A stretch of 64,000 nt of DNA from Chrysoporthe austroafricana (taxonomy: Eukaryota > Ascomycota > Sordariomycetes > Diaporthales > Cryphonectriaceae): positions 2,852,001-2,916,000 of the forward strand of contig JYIP02000006.1 of NCBI GenBank assembly GCA_001051155.2, written 5' to 3'. Shown here one piece after another: positions 11,701 to 24,000 of the stretch. Numbering within the stretch: the stretch's first letter is position 1; each line of letters begins with the position of its first letter. The notes under the pieces were generated by a model. The model saw only the letters and a program-made list of their open reading frames with translations, was not told the origin of the DNA and ran no database searches. The translations under genes were made by a program, and so were the position numbers.

Positions 11701-11857
11701 ATTGCAGTCTCCGCCTGCTCAAGGCCAGGGTTTCCAACAGCCTCTGATACCGCAGGACTTGTACTCGCTGCCTATGAGTTTCGACTGGGACTGGGCGGAG
11801 ATGAGTGGTGGTGCGTATCCGAGTGTTGAGAATGGTAATTTCGATGGGAATCGATAA
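8795..11857 (+). CDS. Zn2Cys6 (Gal4-type) fungal transcription factor
   Basis: Six exons: 8795-9001, 9070-9197, 9276-9340, 9453-9770, 9821-11057 and 11113-11857, giving 899 aa. All five introns have GTGAGT, GTATG or GTAAGT donors and CAG/TAG acceptors, and the frame is kept throughout. The start is the ATG in CACCATGG. Residues 71-98 form a C-X2-C-X6-C-X6-C-X2-C-X6-C zinc cluster rich in Lys/Arg. A linker and the short coiled segment [20 protein letters not shown] (about 113-132) follow, as in dimerising Gal4-type factors. The fungal-specific transcription factor domain begins near residue 308 (FPLFHRPTF) and includes GLHKRG near 425. The C-terminus is Ser/Pro/Gln-rich and probably activating. 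It acts in the nucleus on CGG-type half sites. I cannot name the regulated pathway: no metabolic genes are adjacent. Confidence 0.93.
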
Positions 11858-12763
11858 GGGGAGCAGGTACTCTACCAAGGATCACGAACGTTGTTTACAT
11901 TTTTCACTACAGGACTGATGAGAACGATGAATTCACACTCTCGAACAGTCAGACAAGCACGCTTCACCACTCACGTCATTACGATTTTGCGGCATGAAAG
12001 TTTAAGCCGAGTTCAGTAGACCCTCTTGGTTTCCAACATCACATGTCTGAAGTTGATTCCACGAGGGTGCATGGAATGCTATTATCTTTTGACATGCGGA
12101 CACGACCAGATCTTGCTAAGGAGGACAAGGTTTTCTAAAGTCTAATACTTAGGTACCTTTATATACTGAAGTCGAACAATCGAGATTACAAATGCAATGA
12201 AAATGAAGCACTAGGGTATCATGATCATGACGCCTTATCCCGAATATCGTTCCCAAATCTGAGAATTTTCCGGACTCAAGGAAAAAACTCAAAGATACAA
12301 AAGACAGGAAAGACAAGAAAACTTTTGGGGGGGGGTGAAGAGGCTGATGGTCCTCGGGGTTAAGGTGGGCACTAGGCACATATACCTCCGGCTTAGTCAT
12401 TACCCGTCTATGATGCCCGTACTCGTTAGCTGCAAAAGTGACTGCAGGCGAGCTCGGCGCCTTGCGAAAGCTTGCTCAATCCACCTCCGAGAGAGCCGCA
12501 ACGTCGCGATCAAACGGGCACGGGGCGACCGAGTCCGCTTTCGAGCATTCTCACCGTCGTTTCACAGTTCGCAACCAGCTGCGGTGGGTCTCTGTGCGTG
12601 ATAGTACGGTATCGTCCGACACATACTTACTCTCGTGTGGTCTTTGAGTCAACACCTGACCTACACCCCGCCCCATCCGCCACGAGCGACCTGGTTTCCT
12701 TTTCCTCTCGGCGCGCACACACACACTCTCTCTCTCACTCTCTCACTCAAGTCACGCAACATA
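11858..12763. other. intergenic region upstream of the m-AAA protease gene
   Basis: No supported gene. It contains a G-run near 12327-12336. A CA/CT dinucleotide tract at about 12716-12752 lies directly before the ATG at 12764, a common feature of fungal leaders. A frame at 12472-13134 runs into the protease gene out of frame and is a shadow. Confidence 0.55.
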
Positions 12764-15551
12764 ATGTCATCGATATTAAGACCGTCTGCGCGGAAGGTCG
12801 CGCGCATCGCGATCTCCTCTCTCTCTACAACGTCAAGAATAAGTGCGCGCGGCGCAAGAATACCCAGAATATCACCTGCGTCATCATCATCAGCATACCT
12901 CCTTCGGCGGCCTCGTTTCTACTCGACAGATCCAACCCCATCGGAGAAGCCCAAAGACAAGTCAAAAGCGGGCGACGAGGAAGTAGCGCAAAATGGCGAC
13001 AAGACAGCTGGGGAGGGCAAGGCGACCGGCGAAGTAAAGTCCACGCACGAGGACCCTCCGTCGAAAGAGGAGGTGGACAAGGAGAGCAGCAACGAGCCAC
13101 CCAAGCTGCCCGAGGGCTGGGTCTTCCTGAATGAGGAGGAGCTGGAGAGACTCGACAAAATGCGCGTGCTGGTGCCGGTGCGGCAGCAGGAAACCTTCGC
13201 TGAGGTCACCCGGGAGATCAAGAAGACGGGTGCGCCGCAGGAGTTGCAGGATCTGCTGCGGAAGCAGGCTAGTGTCGGGCTGTCGATCGGTGACACGATG
13301 AAGGCGGTCAGAATAGCGCATAAGTTGGCGGAGAAGATGGCCAACAAGGAGACAAACGATATGTTCAACTCGAGCGAGCCGAGGTATGGTAGGCAGAAGG
13401 AGAACATGTCCAAAGAGGAGGAGAGCGAGGCTGGGCATCAAGGTTCGAAGGAGGAGAGCAGCAGGAAGAAGGACCAGAAGGGAAAGCAGGACAAGGATCC
13501 TAACGTCAAGGTCCTGGATACGAGCGATCTTCTCGGCTGGATCCTGGCGGCCGCCCTGTTCTATCCCCTCTGGAGCATGATCTTCCCAAGCGAGACGCGC
13601 GACATAAGCTGGCAGGAGCTTAGGAGGAATTACCTGGACAAGGGGCTGGTCGAGAAGCTCGTGGTAATGGGTCGTAAGGTGCGGGTGGATCTGAACCAGG
13701 AGGCCACCCGTTCTATGTACCCGGACAGCGTGGCTGCAAACCCGGGCTTTCACTTCTACGTTTCGATCGGCTCCGTTGAAACCTTCGAAAGGCATCTGGA
13801 TCAGGCACAGGAGGAGCTCGGCATCCCTTCGACAGAGAGAATCCCGGTCACATATGCTGGCGAGAGCCAGCTCGGTAACCTTATCATGGCATTCGGTCCA
13901 ACTCTGCTTCTCGTCGGTCTGATCTACTACGCCTCGCGGCGCGGACCTGGCGGCGGTGGTGCCGGAGGCGGTATGTTCGGCTTCGGCAAGAGCAAGGCTA
14001 AGATGTACAACCACGAGACCGCGGTGAAGGTCAAGTTTGCTGATATCGCGGGCATGGACGAGGCCAAGGTCGAGATCATGGAATTCGTCGCGTTCCTGAA
14101 GCAGCCAGAGCGCTTCCAGAGGCTGGGCGCGAAGATCCCGCGTGGCGCAATCTTGTCTGGTCCTCCCGGTACTGGTAAGACGCTGCTTGCAAAGGCAACG
14201 GCTGGCGAGTCCGGCGTGCCATTCTTCAGTGTCAGTGGATCCGAGTTCGTGGAAATGTTTGTGGGCGTCGGTGCATCGAGAGTGCGCGATCTCTTCGCTC
14301 AAGCAAGGAAGAATGCGCCTTGCATCGTCTTTATTGATGAAATCGATGCCATTGGGCGGTCACGAGCAGATGGGAACCGGAACTTCGGCGGAAACGAGGA
14401 GCGCGAGGCGACGCTCAATCAGATCCTCACGGAGATGGACGGCTTCAACACCCAGGAGCAGATTGTCGTGCTTGCGGGTACCAACAGACCGGACGTGCTT
14501 GATCAGGCGTTGATGCGACCTGGCCGTTTCGACAGACAAATCCACATCGACAGGCCGACTATGAAGGGCCGTGCGGATATCTTCAAGGTGCACCTAGCCA
14601 AGATCGTCACCAAGGAGGATATGGAGCATCTTTGCGGACGGCTCGCTGCTTTGACACCCGGCTTCTCTGGTGCGGACATTGCCAATGCCGTCAATGAAGC
14701 CGCGCTTGTTGGTGAGTTTTCTGTTTTCATGTTTAGCTAGCATTTGTACCGCATGACTGACGGTATATGCAGCTGCGCGAGCAAATGCCGAAACCGTAAC
14801 TATGGCTCACTTTGAACAGGCGATTGAGCGAGTCATCGGTGGCCTGGAGCGAAAGTCACTGGTCCTCAACCCTGAGGAGAGGAGGACAGTAGCATATCAC
14901 GAAGCTGGTCACGCCATCTGTGGTTGGTACTTCGAGTTTGCCGACCCTCTACTCAAGGTCTCTATCATCCCTCGTGGCAAGGGAGCGCTCGGCTACGCGC
15001 AGTACCTGCCGGTGGGTGATGCCTACCTCATGACCACGAAGCAACTCATGGACCGCATGGCTATGACACTAGGCGGGCGAATTTCGGAGGAACTCCACTT
15101 CCCAACCGTAACGACCGGCGCAAGCGATGACTTCAGCAAAGTAACAGCCACGGCAACCAACATGGTAACACGATGGGGCATGTCCGAGAAGCTGGGGCCG
15201 ATCCACTTCGATCAGGACAAGAATCAGTTCAACAAGCCCTTCGCGGAGGAAACGGCGCAGAAGATCGACGCTGAGGTCCGCCGCATCGTGGACGTCGCAT
15301 ACAAGCAGTGCAAGGACCTGCTGACGGAGAAGAAGAAGGAGGTCGGCATCGTCGCGGAGGAGCTGCTAAGAAAGGAGATGCTGACGCGCGACGATATGGT
15401 GCGGTTGCTGGGCCCGAGGCCGTTCGCAGATAAGGAGGAGTTCACCAAGTACTTCGACGGTTCGAAGAGTGCACCTCCGCCGCCACCGAATGAGGGTACT
15501 ATAACTGATGATCCGCCGATGGGTGCGCCGGCTTTCAAGAGGGATAGGTGA
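12764..15551 (+). CDS. AFG3: mitochondrial m-AAA protease subunit, Afg3 type
   Basis: Two exons, 12764-14711 and 14773-15551, around a 61-nt intron, giving 908 aa. This is an ATP-dependent zinc metalloprotease of the mitochondrial inner membrane, facing the matrix, which degrades unassembled membrane proteins and processes some imported ones. Visible: an Arg/Ser-rich mitochondrial presequence (about 1-45), a charged linker, transmembrane segments near 255 ([19 protein letters not shown]) and near 375 ([17 protein letters not shown]), Walker A GPPGTGKT near 466, Walker B VFIDEID near 522, and the zinc motif HEAGH near 692-696. The C-terminal LLGPRPF favours Afg3 over its partner Yta12. The start at 12764 is the first ATG that gives the presequence. 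A longer in-frame start at 12635 would add a peptide unlike a leader. Confidence 0.93.
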
Positions 15552-15778
15552 CCAGACGGGAGAGATGGCAAAGACGAAATGGAGAGGATGGGCAAAACAC
15601 TCTACTCAGCCGCCACTAGCATAGGCACTCTGGCACTATGGACCCCGGAAGAGAACACCACAAGGTCGATGGGGATGTTGTACAAAATTTTGAAGATCTC
15701 GGGGCGCCCAGAGTGGAAGTAGTCCAGTGGTTGGATTGCATGAATTGCATACATAGAAAAAGTTGTTCAACACCCACC

Positions 15779-15860
15779 AGAGCAGCGCATGGCTTAGCGG
15801 AAGCTAGCTAGCTGGACGGGGAACGACGCATGCTCGCTGTTCAAATCGATCTCCGCTCTC
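15779..15860 (+). pseudogene. degenerate tRNA-like sequence
   Basis: TGGCTTAGCGG at about 15790-15800 fits the pol III A box and D-arm, and GTTCAAATC at about 15839-15847 fits the B box and T-loop. AGAGCAG at 15779-15785 can pair with CCGCTCT at 15853-15859 with one mismatch. The T-stem has two mismatches and the anticodon arm is not clear. It may be a decayed tRNA gene, or chance similarity. Confidence 0.2.
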
Positions 15861-17154
15861 ACGAGGTACCGGCATGTTCATAGAGTAGGAGGCAAAGCAA
15901 CAAGACGCGGCTCTGGTGTAGTGGAAGGGGACCGGAGCGAATCGTTCATCTGGCTAGTCCCGCAGCCAGTGGCTACTAATAGATAACGAGATCTCACAAC
16001 CTGTGACCTTCATCAAATGCTCGATTGAATCGGAGAGAATTGCTGTTCTACGAGGACTGCCCATCGAAAGAGACTGTGTGAAGGGAGGGCCGCCGCTGCT
16101 CAGCCACGAGAGCACTAGCGACATACAAACAAACGGCGGCATGGCGATAACAGAAGCTAATTTTATTATCGACATAAATACTAGCAGGGACCCCCCGAGC
16201 TCCTGCTGCGGTAGTCCCCTCGTCCCTCCCGCTTTCTCCTCCTACCGGCCTACTCTCACGCGACCTTCGCCATGTCATCATGATGGCCTTCAATCGTGGG
16301 CGTCGGCCCTTGGGGACGAGGAGCAGCCTGACCACTTACCACAAGCGCATGGCAATAGACTCAAGCCCCCCCCTCCCTTTCCTCCCAATTCGTGGGCGCG
16401 CACAATCTCCATGTCATCAGCGGAGATGGTTCCACGGCCACGACCCAACCGAGGGCGCCCACGTTTGACAATGTGCGGCAATGGTACATGGCGATAGGCA
16501 TTAGGCAGGTAACTTCCTTTACTAACGTGAAGAAAACGTTCATATGAAGAGCCATCTGCTCTATCCAGACAAGAAACATACCTACAAGCAGCAGGGGGAA
16601 ATGCCAGACAGTGAGTGAACCGCGTGCCCCTGGTCCCTCTTGAATGGTCCCCCCCCGGGCACAAGGCCGCAGCGAACCTCGACTGCAGCTACGTGAAATA
16701 TACGAAAGAATCGAGCCAGATGGCAGCAAGAAATTATTCGACAGACGGATCGGGGCCGTGGCAGACCGGAAGGAGAAGTTGAAGGCCGAGAGAGAGGCGA
16801 GAGAGGTTGGAAGGTTGAAACGACTCGTAGAAGAGTCGAGGAGACAGGAGGACGACATGTGCTAGCAACGCGAGCCAAAAGCCAGGAGACGGCTGGTTGG
16901 AAGGGTGCGAGGGGCGAAGGCCCAGAGTGGACACCCGGACACGCGCAACGCTCCCAAGGGATATGACACTATTAGTACAGGAGAGGATATGAAGCAATGG
17001 CCTGGACACCGAACCACCAAGAATGGACAGCCTGGCCAAAAAGAAACGCTCACTGGCCCGCGGTCTCGGTTGTCAATCCCAGAGGCATCAAGAATGACAT
17101 GACCGAGGTCGACGAGGGGAAAGGCAAAGAAACTGATCCAGAAACTCTTGGTTC

Positions 17155-17430
17155 TGGCGGGTTGGCTGTCTGGCCGTTGTCGTGTCTGCCCTTGTGGCAT
17201 TTTCCCATTTAGACAAAGCCGTTCTGGCCTGGCAGGCCCGCCGTGAACAACAGGACCTGCAAATACTTGTGCTCGATGCGGAGGCCCGTCGGCGGAAAGA
17301 GGAACAAGCAATGTTCAGCTGGTTTGAACCGGGGTCGCAGCTGTTCAAACCGCTCGCGTCGCAAAAGATAAAGCTTTCGTCTAGTGACACCAGTACTGCA
17401 TCCACAAACCTGCCGGACGCCAAATATTGA
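17155..17430 (+). pseudogene. possible exon or relic of a small membrane protein gene
   Basis: The frame reads VGCLAVVVSALVAFS, a possible membrane segment, followed by a charged helical stretch (KAVLAWQARREQQDL, then EARRRKEEQAMF) and a Ser/Thr-rich end at 17430. It has no ATG of its own. The preceding plausible peptide (MTEVDEGKGK, from about 17100) is in another frame, so either an unseen intron or a frameshift separates them. I do not recognise the family. It could also be noise. Confidence 0.2.
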
Positions 17431-17711
17431 ATGTCAAGAAAATCTTGCGGGCGCTGATCTTCTCCAGGACGAGCAAGCAGTTGTGCTCATGACATTCAAC
17501 GTGTGGGTGTGTGGCTTCCCATGGGGCTAACTGGCATGCTACAATCCGCACTCTGCTTGACGAAGCTGGGTATCTGACCTTGGAGAGTGCGAGCATTCAT
17601 GCGCAGCTCGAGAGTTCGCTGTCACATATCAGAACTTATTTTCAGAGACAGCAATAAAAACCCAGGAGTCTCAGCCAGCGCCGAGAAGTCGGGGGTCATG
17701 AGGGCGAAAAT

Positions 17712-17825
17712 CACGATGGGACTTCAAGGCCACGATGGGACTTCAAGGCCACGATGGGACTTCAAGGCCACGATGGGACTTCAAGGCCACGATGGGACTT
17801 CAAGGCCACGATGGGACTTCAAGGC
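17712..17825. repeat. 19-bp minisatellite, six perfect copies
   Basis: The unit CACGATGGGACTTCAAGGC is repeated six times head to tail without mismatch from 17712 to 17825 (114 bp). Because 19 is not a multiple of three, it cannot be a simple peptide repeat: a frame reading through it (17587-17946) cycles through three phases. It lies in non-coding sequence 0.9 kb before the transporter gene. Confidence 0.95.
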
Positions 17826-18762
17826 CAGCGCGGAATTCTCACAAAGGAAGAACTTATCCGGATGCGAGACCGCGAATGCGACGTGTTCTGAAGTAAATCT
17901 TCAGAAGGCACGCACGTCAAGAGGAGACATCGAGATAAGCAAGTAAGGCCAATCGTCCTTTTAAGTTGTGTCTCCGGACCAGTCATTCGCATCTGTTGCC
18001 AAGGAGTTGCTCGGCGGCCAACGAACGGCTTCAAGCCAAGGACTTCTCATTACATTCGAAGCTAGGTGTTCCAAGAGACACTTACACCCGGGTCGGGCAT
18101 CACAGCTTTGACTGCCTGACAAAGAGAATTTTTGGCCCGGCCGGCTGCCTGATCTGGCCGAGGTAGTGCTAGCACTGGTCGTGAGGCACTTTGCCCGGGG
18201 CGACTACGGAGGTTGCAATCGGACGGCGGGACCAAGATGCGGTCAGGAGCCCCGGCTTGGATGCAGGGGTTTTCCGAAGCGTCGATGGGGATCCCAGACC
18301 ATCGCTTGACAACCATCGCCAGGATTTTCAGCCTCGGAGGCTTCCACCGAGTCCTCATATACACAGTTGGAGAAGCCAAGGTCGCATCATTCTACTAGTA
18401 CGAACGGCGTCGTCCGGTTCGAGAGTCGCCCGGCCCTCGCCCGCCCGGCCGGAACCTGTTAGATCTCTCCACAACGTCATCCCCACAAGATTCGATTCCA
18501 GGCACTCTTTCTCCTCCAGAAGGCGACATCAGCTCCGGAGTTGTTTTCAGAGCCATCATCGTGCTAGCCACAGGCGTGTCGTCGGTGACCCTACACGGGC
18601 CTCTACCTGTGTACCAGATTTTGGGATTTTACGAATGCGTCAACACTGACACGGCAACGACAGGACTGTTGTTCTCAATGAGAAGTCGAGGACCACTCAA
18701 TTATCTTTGCTTTTATTGCCTAGCGTCGCTTTTGCCCTCCTCATTCCACCTCAGCCGCCAAC

Positions 18763-21027
18763 ATGGCTCAATCTGCCTCTGACGCCGGGGCAGGTTCGCT
18801 ACCTCTCCCGAACAGCTTGCACTCAGAGTCCGGGTCTGGCTCCCGTCCGAACCTAGTCACCATGGCCAATGGCCTTAAGAAGCGGTTGTCCCGGACGTCA
18901 GCGACTCGATCGCATGCTAGTTCTTCAGCGCGGCACCCAAGATGGTGGAAGATCCGTCTCTTCCAAGGCATGATCAACGACATCCGTCGTCGAGCCCCAT
19001 ATTACCCGAGTGACTGGAAGGATGCTTGGGACTACCGTGTGGTGCCAGCCACGGTGTATATGTATTTCGCAAAGTATGAGTTGATCCCTCCGCTTACACC
19101 GTATTCCGTACTTCTCCCTATAGGAAGCAGGCACGATATCGGTCGTAGCATGCATCTCTTCGCGCCCGAGCGAGCCCCCATCAATTGCCTCGTCATGGCA
19201 CATCGTCATGGCACAATTATTGTGTTCCCTCATTCGAACTTTGAGAACGAGCGCTAACCGCTCACCAGCATCCTCCCAGCACTAGCCTTCTCCTTGGACA
19301 TGTTCACCCGCACGCACTCAAACTATGGTGTCAACGAAGTTCTCCTCGCCTCCGTGCTGGGCTCCGTCGTCTTCTCCTTCATCGCCTGCCAGCCACTCGT
19401 CATAGTCGGTGTGACTGGACCGATCACCGTCTTCAACTACACCGTCTACGACATCATGTCGCCCACCGGCGTCAACTATCTCGGCTTCATGACCTGGATC
19501 GGGCTATGGGCCCTCGTCATGCACTGGATTCTGGCCATCACTAATTCCTGTAATTGGCTGCGCTATGTTACTCGCTTTCCTTGCGACATCTTCGGATTCT
19601 ACGTGGCTTGTATCTACCTCCAGAAGGGCGTCCAGATCTTGGTGCTTCAGGGAGATACCGAGCCATTCTATTTGAGTACCATGGTCGCTATCTTAGTCTT
19701 CGCTATTGCGTACTTCTGCAACGAGCTGGGAACCAGCACGCTCTTCAATCACTATGTCAGGGTGTTCATCAAAGATTATGGAACGCCGTTGACGGTCGTC
19801 TTCTTCTCGGGCTTCGTACACATTGGGAGGATGAGGCAAATTAGCCTTGAGTTTCTGCCAACTAGTACGGCTTTTTTCCCGACTGCGGACAGGAGCTGGT
19901 TGGTCGATTTCTGGAACGTCAGGGTGTCGGACGTATTCCTGGCAATACCATTTGCCTTGTTGCTGACTACTCTGTTTTGGTTCGACCACAACGGTATGGC
20001 AACTGTCCTCCCGGGTCTAGTCCATGAGCGTAATCGCTGACAAGTTCATCCAGTCTCCTCACTCATCGCCCAAGGGACCGAGTTTCCACTCAAAAAGCCA
20101 GCCGGCTTCCACTGGGACCTGTTCCTGCTGGGTCTGACCACGGGCGTAGCGGGCCTCCTCGGCCTTCCCTTTCCCAATGGTCTTATTCCACAAGCACCCT
20201 TCCACACCGAGTCCCTTTGCGTAACTAAGGTAGTCCACGACACCGATGAGGGTGGCGACAACAAAGGCCACTGGGAGCTAAAGCGTACACATGTCGTCGA
20301 GCAGCGCGTCTCCAACCTTGCCCAGGGTCTGCTTACCCTCGGAACCATGACGGGCCCGCTCCTCGTCGTTCTGCACCTCATCCCACAAGGCGTCCTCGCC
20401 GGGCTCTTCTTCATCATGGGGTACCAGGCGCTCGAGGGCAATGGCATCACGGCAAAGATATTGTTTCTCGCTCGCGACAGAGCGCTGACGGACAAGGCGA
20501 ACCCCCTTAACAAGATCGAGCGTCGCGGGGCGGTCTGGCTATTCGTCGCCGTCGAACTGATCGGCTTCGGCGCGACCTTCGCCATCACGCAGACGGTGGC
20601 GGCCGTCGGGTTCCCGTGTTTCATCCTCGCGCTGATTCCGCTGCGCGCGCTGTTGCTGCCGCGGCTGTTCACCCCACTGGAGCTGGGCATCCTCGACGCC
20701 CCGACCGCGAGCCCGTTCACGATGGAAAGCGTCGGCGGAAGCTACGGCGGGGATGCGCTGGACGCTGAGGAGAACGGGTCGCCCGGCGATTCTGATAGAG
20801 CGAAGGGGCGGGCCGGGGATAGTATTGGAGGCTTTCTCGGCGAGGATCAAGGGAATGACGGCACGGCACAGGAGCTCGCAGAGCTGGGCGAGAACAAGGC
20901 CGTGAGCTTGTCGGCATCGGGCCCGAGGAGACGCAATAGCACGGTTATCAGAGACGAGGATGACGGAGCCTCGGATGCTAGGAGGTCAGGAATCAGTCGA
21001 CGGCACATGGGAAAGGCGCAGGACTGA
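18763..21027 (+). CDS. BOR1: borate/bicarbonate anion transporter, Bor1-like (SLC4 family)
   Basis: Three exons, 18763-19073, 19269-19993 and 20054-21027, giving 669 aa. Splicing restores the junctions YFANILPALAFSLDMF and FDHNVSSLIAQGTEF, both typical of the family. The protein is a polytopic plasma-membrane anion transporter. Fungal Bor1 exports borate and relates to anion-exchange proteins. Residues 1-75 are a Ser/Arg-rich cytoplasmic tail. Hydrophobic segments then follow across the HCO3_cotransp domain, including GVTGPITVFNYTVYDI and GLLGLPFPNGLIPQAPFH. The C-terminal 100 aa are hydrophilic, Asp/Glu/Gly/Ser-rich and presumably cytoplasmic and regulatory. Intron 1 is unusually long for this window (195 nt, CTAAC branch). 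If retained, the frame stays open to 19257 and would give a 164-aa truncated product. Confidence 0.92.
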
Positions 21028-24000
21028 TCGGAAGACGTATTCTGCATTGCTGGTGATTGGCCAACGCGGTCTGACTCTGGGTGGACGGCGGAAGCGGGGA
21101 TTTGCATGCTCTCGAGCTGGGGAGTTTGTCACGGACAGTTCGGCTGGATAGAGGCCTGGTTCATGAAGAGTGATTACTTGGACAAAATAAGCACCCATCC
21201 TTCTGAACCTGTTTTTTAATAGCATGTATGGATCAAGCTTGTATCGCGGGGACCTGGATGTCGGCAGCGGTGTCTCCATGGGCAGCAGGGAGGCGTGTCT
21301 AATTCACTCATCGAGTATAGCTTGTGGTCGCTCGATTCGTGATCACATCCTCCATGCTATCCTATTCCATACTTTGTTCACGATCCCCAGTGGCAAAAGT
21401 TCGCTCGTAGCGCGGATACTCGTCATCGAAGCCTCGGAGGACGTCGACTCTGCCTACTGTCAGCCAGTCAAGCACCTGCCAGCCTGCTTCACCGGAGATA
21501 GCACCAGTGATCTTGCCGATTATGGGCAATCGGGTTGCCGAGAGGGCTATTTAGTTTGAGTTGACTCGGATACTCGTCGTTCTGCTCGCTGTAAATTGTC
21601 AGCTTCCGCTGTTGCACGGATGGGGGTGACACCGACAGGTCGACTCGTAGCAGCACGGCAGCGCAGTTGAAGGGCTGTCAAGGCATAGTTATCAAGCCCG
21701 CCCTGGTGTATATGATTCTTTCGGGACAATCTGTAACATGATCGCCGGGAGTTATCCCCTCGTCGCCTCCTAGAAATAACGGGTCGAGTGCAGCCGTCCG
21801 AGGTTCTTCGACGGTCCGTCGCCGGGCATCTTGTGTGTGTAGAGAGTCGACCCTCGAAGACGGCTCCGCTTCGCATAAACTGGTCGCGACGTGCGCTCCA
21901 GCTCTAGGACTAGATGCCTGTACCGTCTGAGCTGCTCGGATCTTTCTGCAGCCTGATTGTCGTTCTGTGGTAGGCACTTCCCGGGTCCTGCGTCGAGTGT
22001 ATGATGCGTATTAAGTAGGAATCCTCTCGGGAGTTTCAAGAGGGCACGGGATACCATCAAGCAGAATTTTGAAGTAGATGTCTTGTGCCTCAGACTCTGC
22101 CTCCATCGTGACTCGGAGCGAGTAGGGAAACGAGGATAGTCAATTAGATCAGATCCATCAGATCAGTATGATGGAAGAATAAGACACAAGTAATCCTCAT
22201 ACTTTTCTCTATCTAGGACTTCTGGGTCATACTGTCTTTTAGAATCCTCCGAGTATTGTAGCGGATCACAGCACAGAGTACTCCTGTCACCTCGCCTGTA
22301 TGATCGCCAATATACGGGGCATTTTGGCCAGATTAGAACACTATATATCTCCTTGGCACGACCAAGATACCAAGTGGGTTATCAGATTGTTATGCCGTGA
22401 TCCAGCATTATCTCGCATGCCCTAGCTAGACATTTCAGGAAGCACGACCGTTAGAATCTCATCCATATCATTAACGACAACCGAGCCTACGCCTGGGCTA
22501 GCCGCGAGTGAGTTGCTTGTAGGAGGGAGGTTGTCCTCCAAGCGTAGGTTTGCCTATACCCCCATCTCAGACTGCTTACCAAAGTTATTCCATGGCCTCC
22601 AGGATTGATCTCGGCGGACTATGGCCCTAGCCTTGCTGATAAGCAAAAGGGAGCCAGTGGTCACCTATTGAAGTATCAGGGACCTCCGGAGCTGACTCCT
22701 CTCCTCAATTTCGAGGCATACGGCGATCTCGCGAGGTCGTGACTCGTTAGCACCCCGGTCATTGCCCACCCTCCCACGGCTTGTTCGGGAGTGCGAGGTT
22801 GGCCCCATGACAACGCCGGGCCATCAACCCTCGCGACTGGCTGCCAGTCTGGTTCGGGCGAGGCGCCATGCATTTGCACTCCCTAGTGTTATTTATGACC
22901 TTACCGCCCTTACCAGGGCAGGAAGTCATCTTTATTGCTCGTGATGTACTGCACTGACTGTCCCTAAGGCTTCAGCTGCTGCATGGGAACCTTAGTTTAC
23001 ATCGGCCAGTCCTCCGGAAGGTGCAGGAATGCGGTGCTCACCATCCCGCCGATCTCACCACAGCTTCGTCTCCGGAGAGGCAGACGTAGTGGAGCGGTCT
23101 AGGCGGACAGGGGAGAAGGCCGGCGAGCCAAAGGAGTACGGGCGGAGCTCCATGCTAGCTCAACTTCTATTGTATATCGGCCGTCTATCTTTGATGTACA
23201 AGATCGCCCCAGACTGTGGTGCAGCCGAGATGCTGGTCCTTGTCGGGGCGTTTGGGTGATCATGACGCCTAAACCCGGGGTTATCATTAACCTAATATTG
23301 CATGTGGCCGCAAAAGTGGGCTGGCATTGGTCGAGCAGCAGTGGTCGGTACCCGCATCGTCAAGAAATCCGTTCCATTGCGAGATATCGTCCTCTCCAGG
23401 CACGCCAGGGTAATGTGAGGACAGAGCAGGTGTGCAAGAGAGTAAGTGGCCTAGCGGTCTGAGGATTCCCAGCCTGGTGCCTATTGGCAAGCTGGGTTCT
23501 TCACGAGCGAGCATATATCGATGAGCGAGGCACACCGTTGGGACCCGCAGGACTAAGGACTATGAACAGTGCTGGCATACGAGGTTCGTGAGAGCCGGAC
23601 GTAGGTTCTCCACTTGTGCACATATTCCTGCTAGATAAGGAGCTTATGAGTATTCTACCATGTCGAATAAGCGGATAGGCCCCATACGCATGTAGACGGA
23701 AGGCTCTCCAACATAATTGTGAGAAGAGCCAACGAGGCAGCAAGTACCCATGGCGACCAAACCATCCCATGCATGCAAATTCGGCCGAATTTTAGGTAAA
23801 GAAGCCGAGAGTATCATGACAGTCGAGGAATTCAGGCAAAATGAGGGTGTCAAGAGGGGCTAAGATGGGCCGTTCATCTTGGCCTCTGTCCAGCAGTCCC
23901 TGGTTCTCATCTCGCATTACGGTATATACCGAGGCTACCGCGTCTGTTTGAGCGGTCCCGTGGTTGATCTCGCCGGACCCGGAAGGAAGGCCGGCTGAAG

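Larger units (their letters stand above)
15552..18762. other. gene-poor stretch with minisatellite and possible gene relics
   Basis: No confident gene. A degenerate tRNA-like segment lies at 15779-15860. A charged 73-codon frame at 16644-16865, rich in Lys/Glu/Arg and helical in character, and a frame at about 17155-17430 (separate entry) could be exons or relics. The 19-bp tandem repeat at 17712-17825 is listed separately. The last several hundred bases before 18763 are probably promoter and leader of the transporter gene. Confidence 0.45.

Noticed and set aside
12962..14302. 446-codon minus-strand frame inside the m-AAA protease gene
   Set aside because: Exact antisense of a well-supported coding exon; its His/Leu/Arg-rich sequence is a codon-bias shadow.
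15903..15975. A-box-like TGGTGTAGTGGAA suggesting a tRNA
   Set aside because: No B box, no T-arm and no acceptor pairing at tRNA distances.
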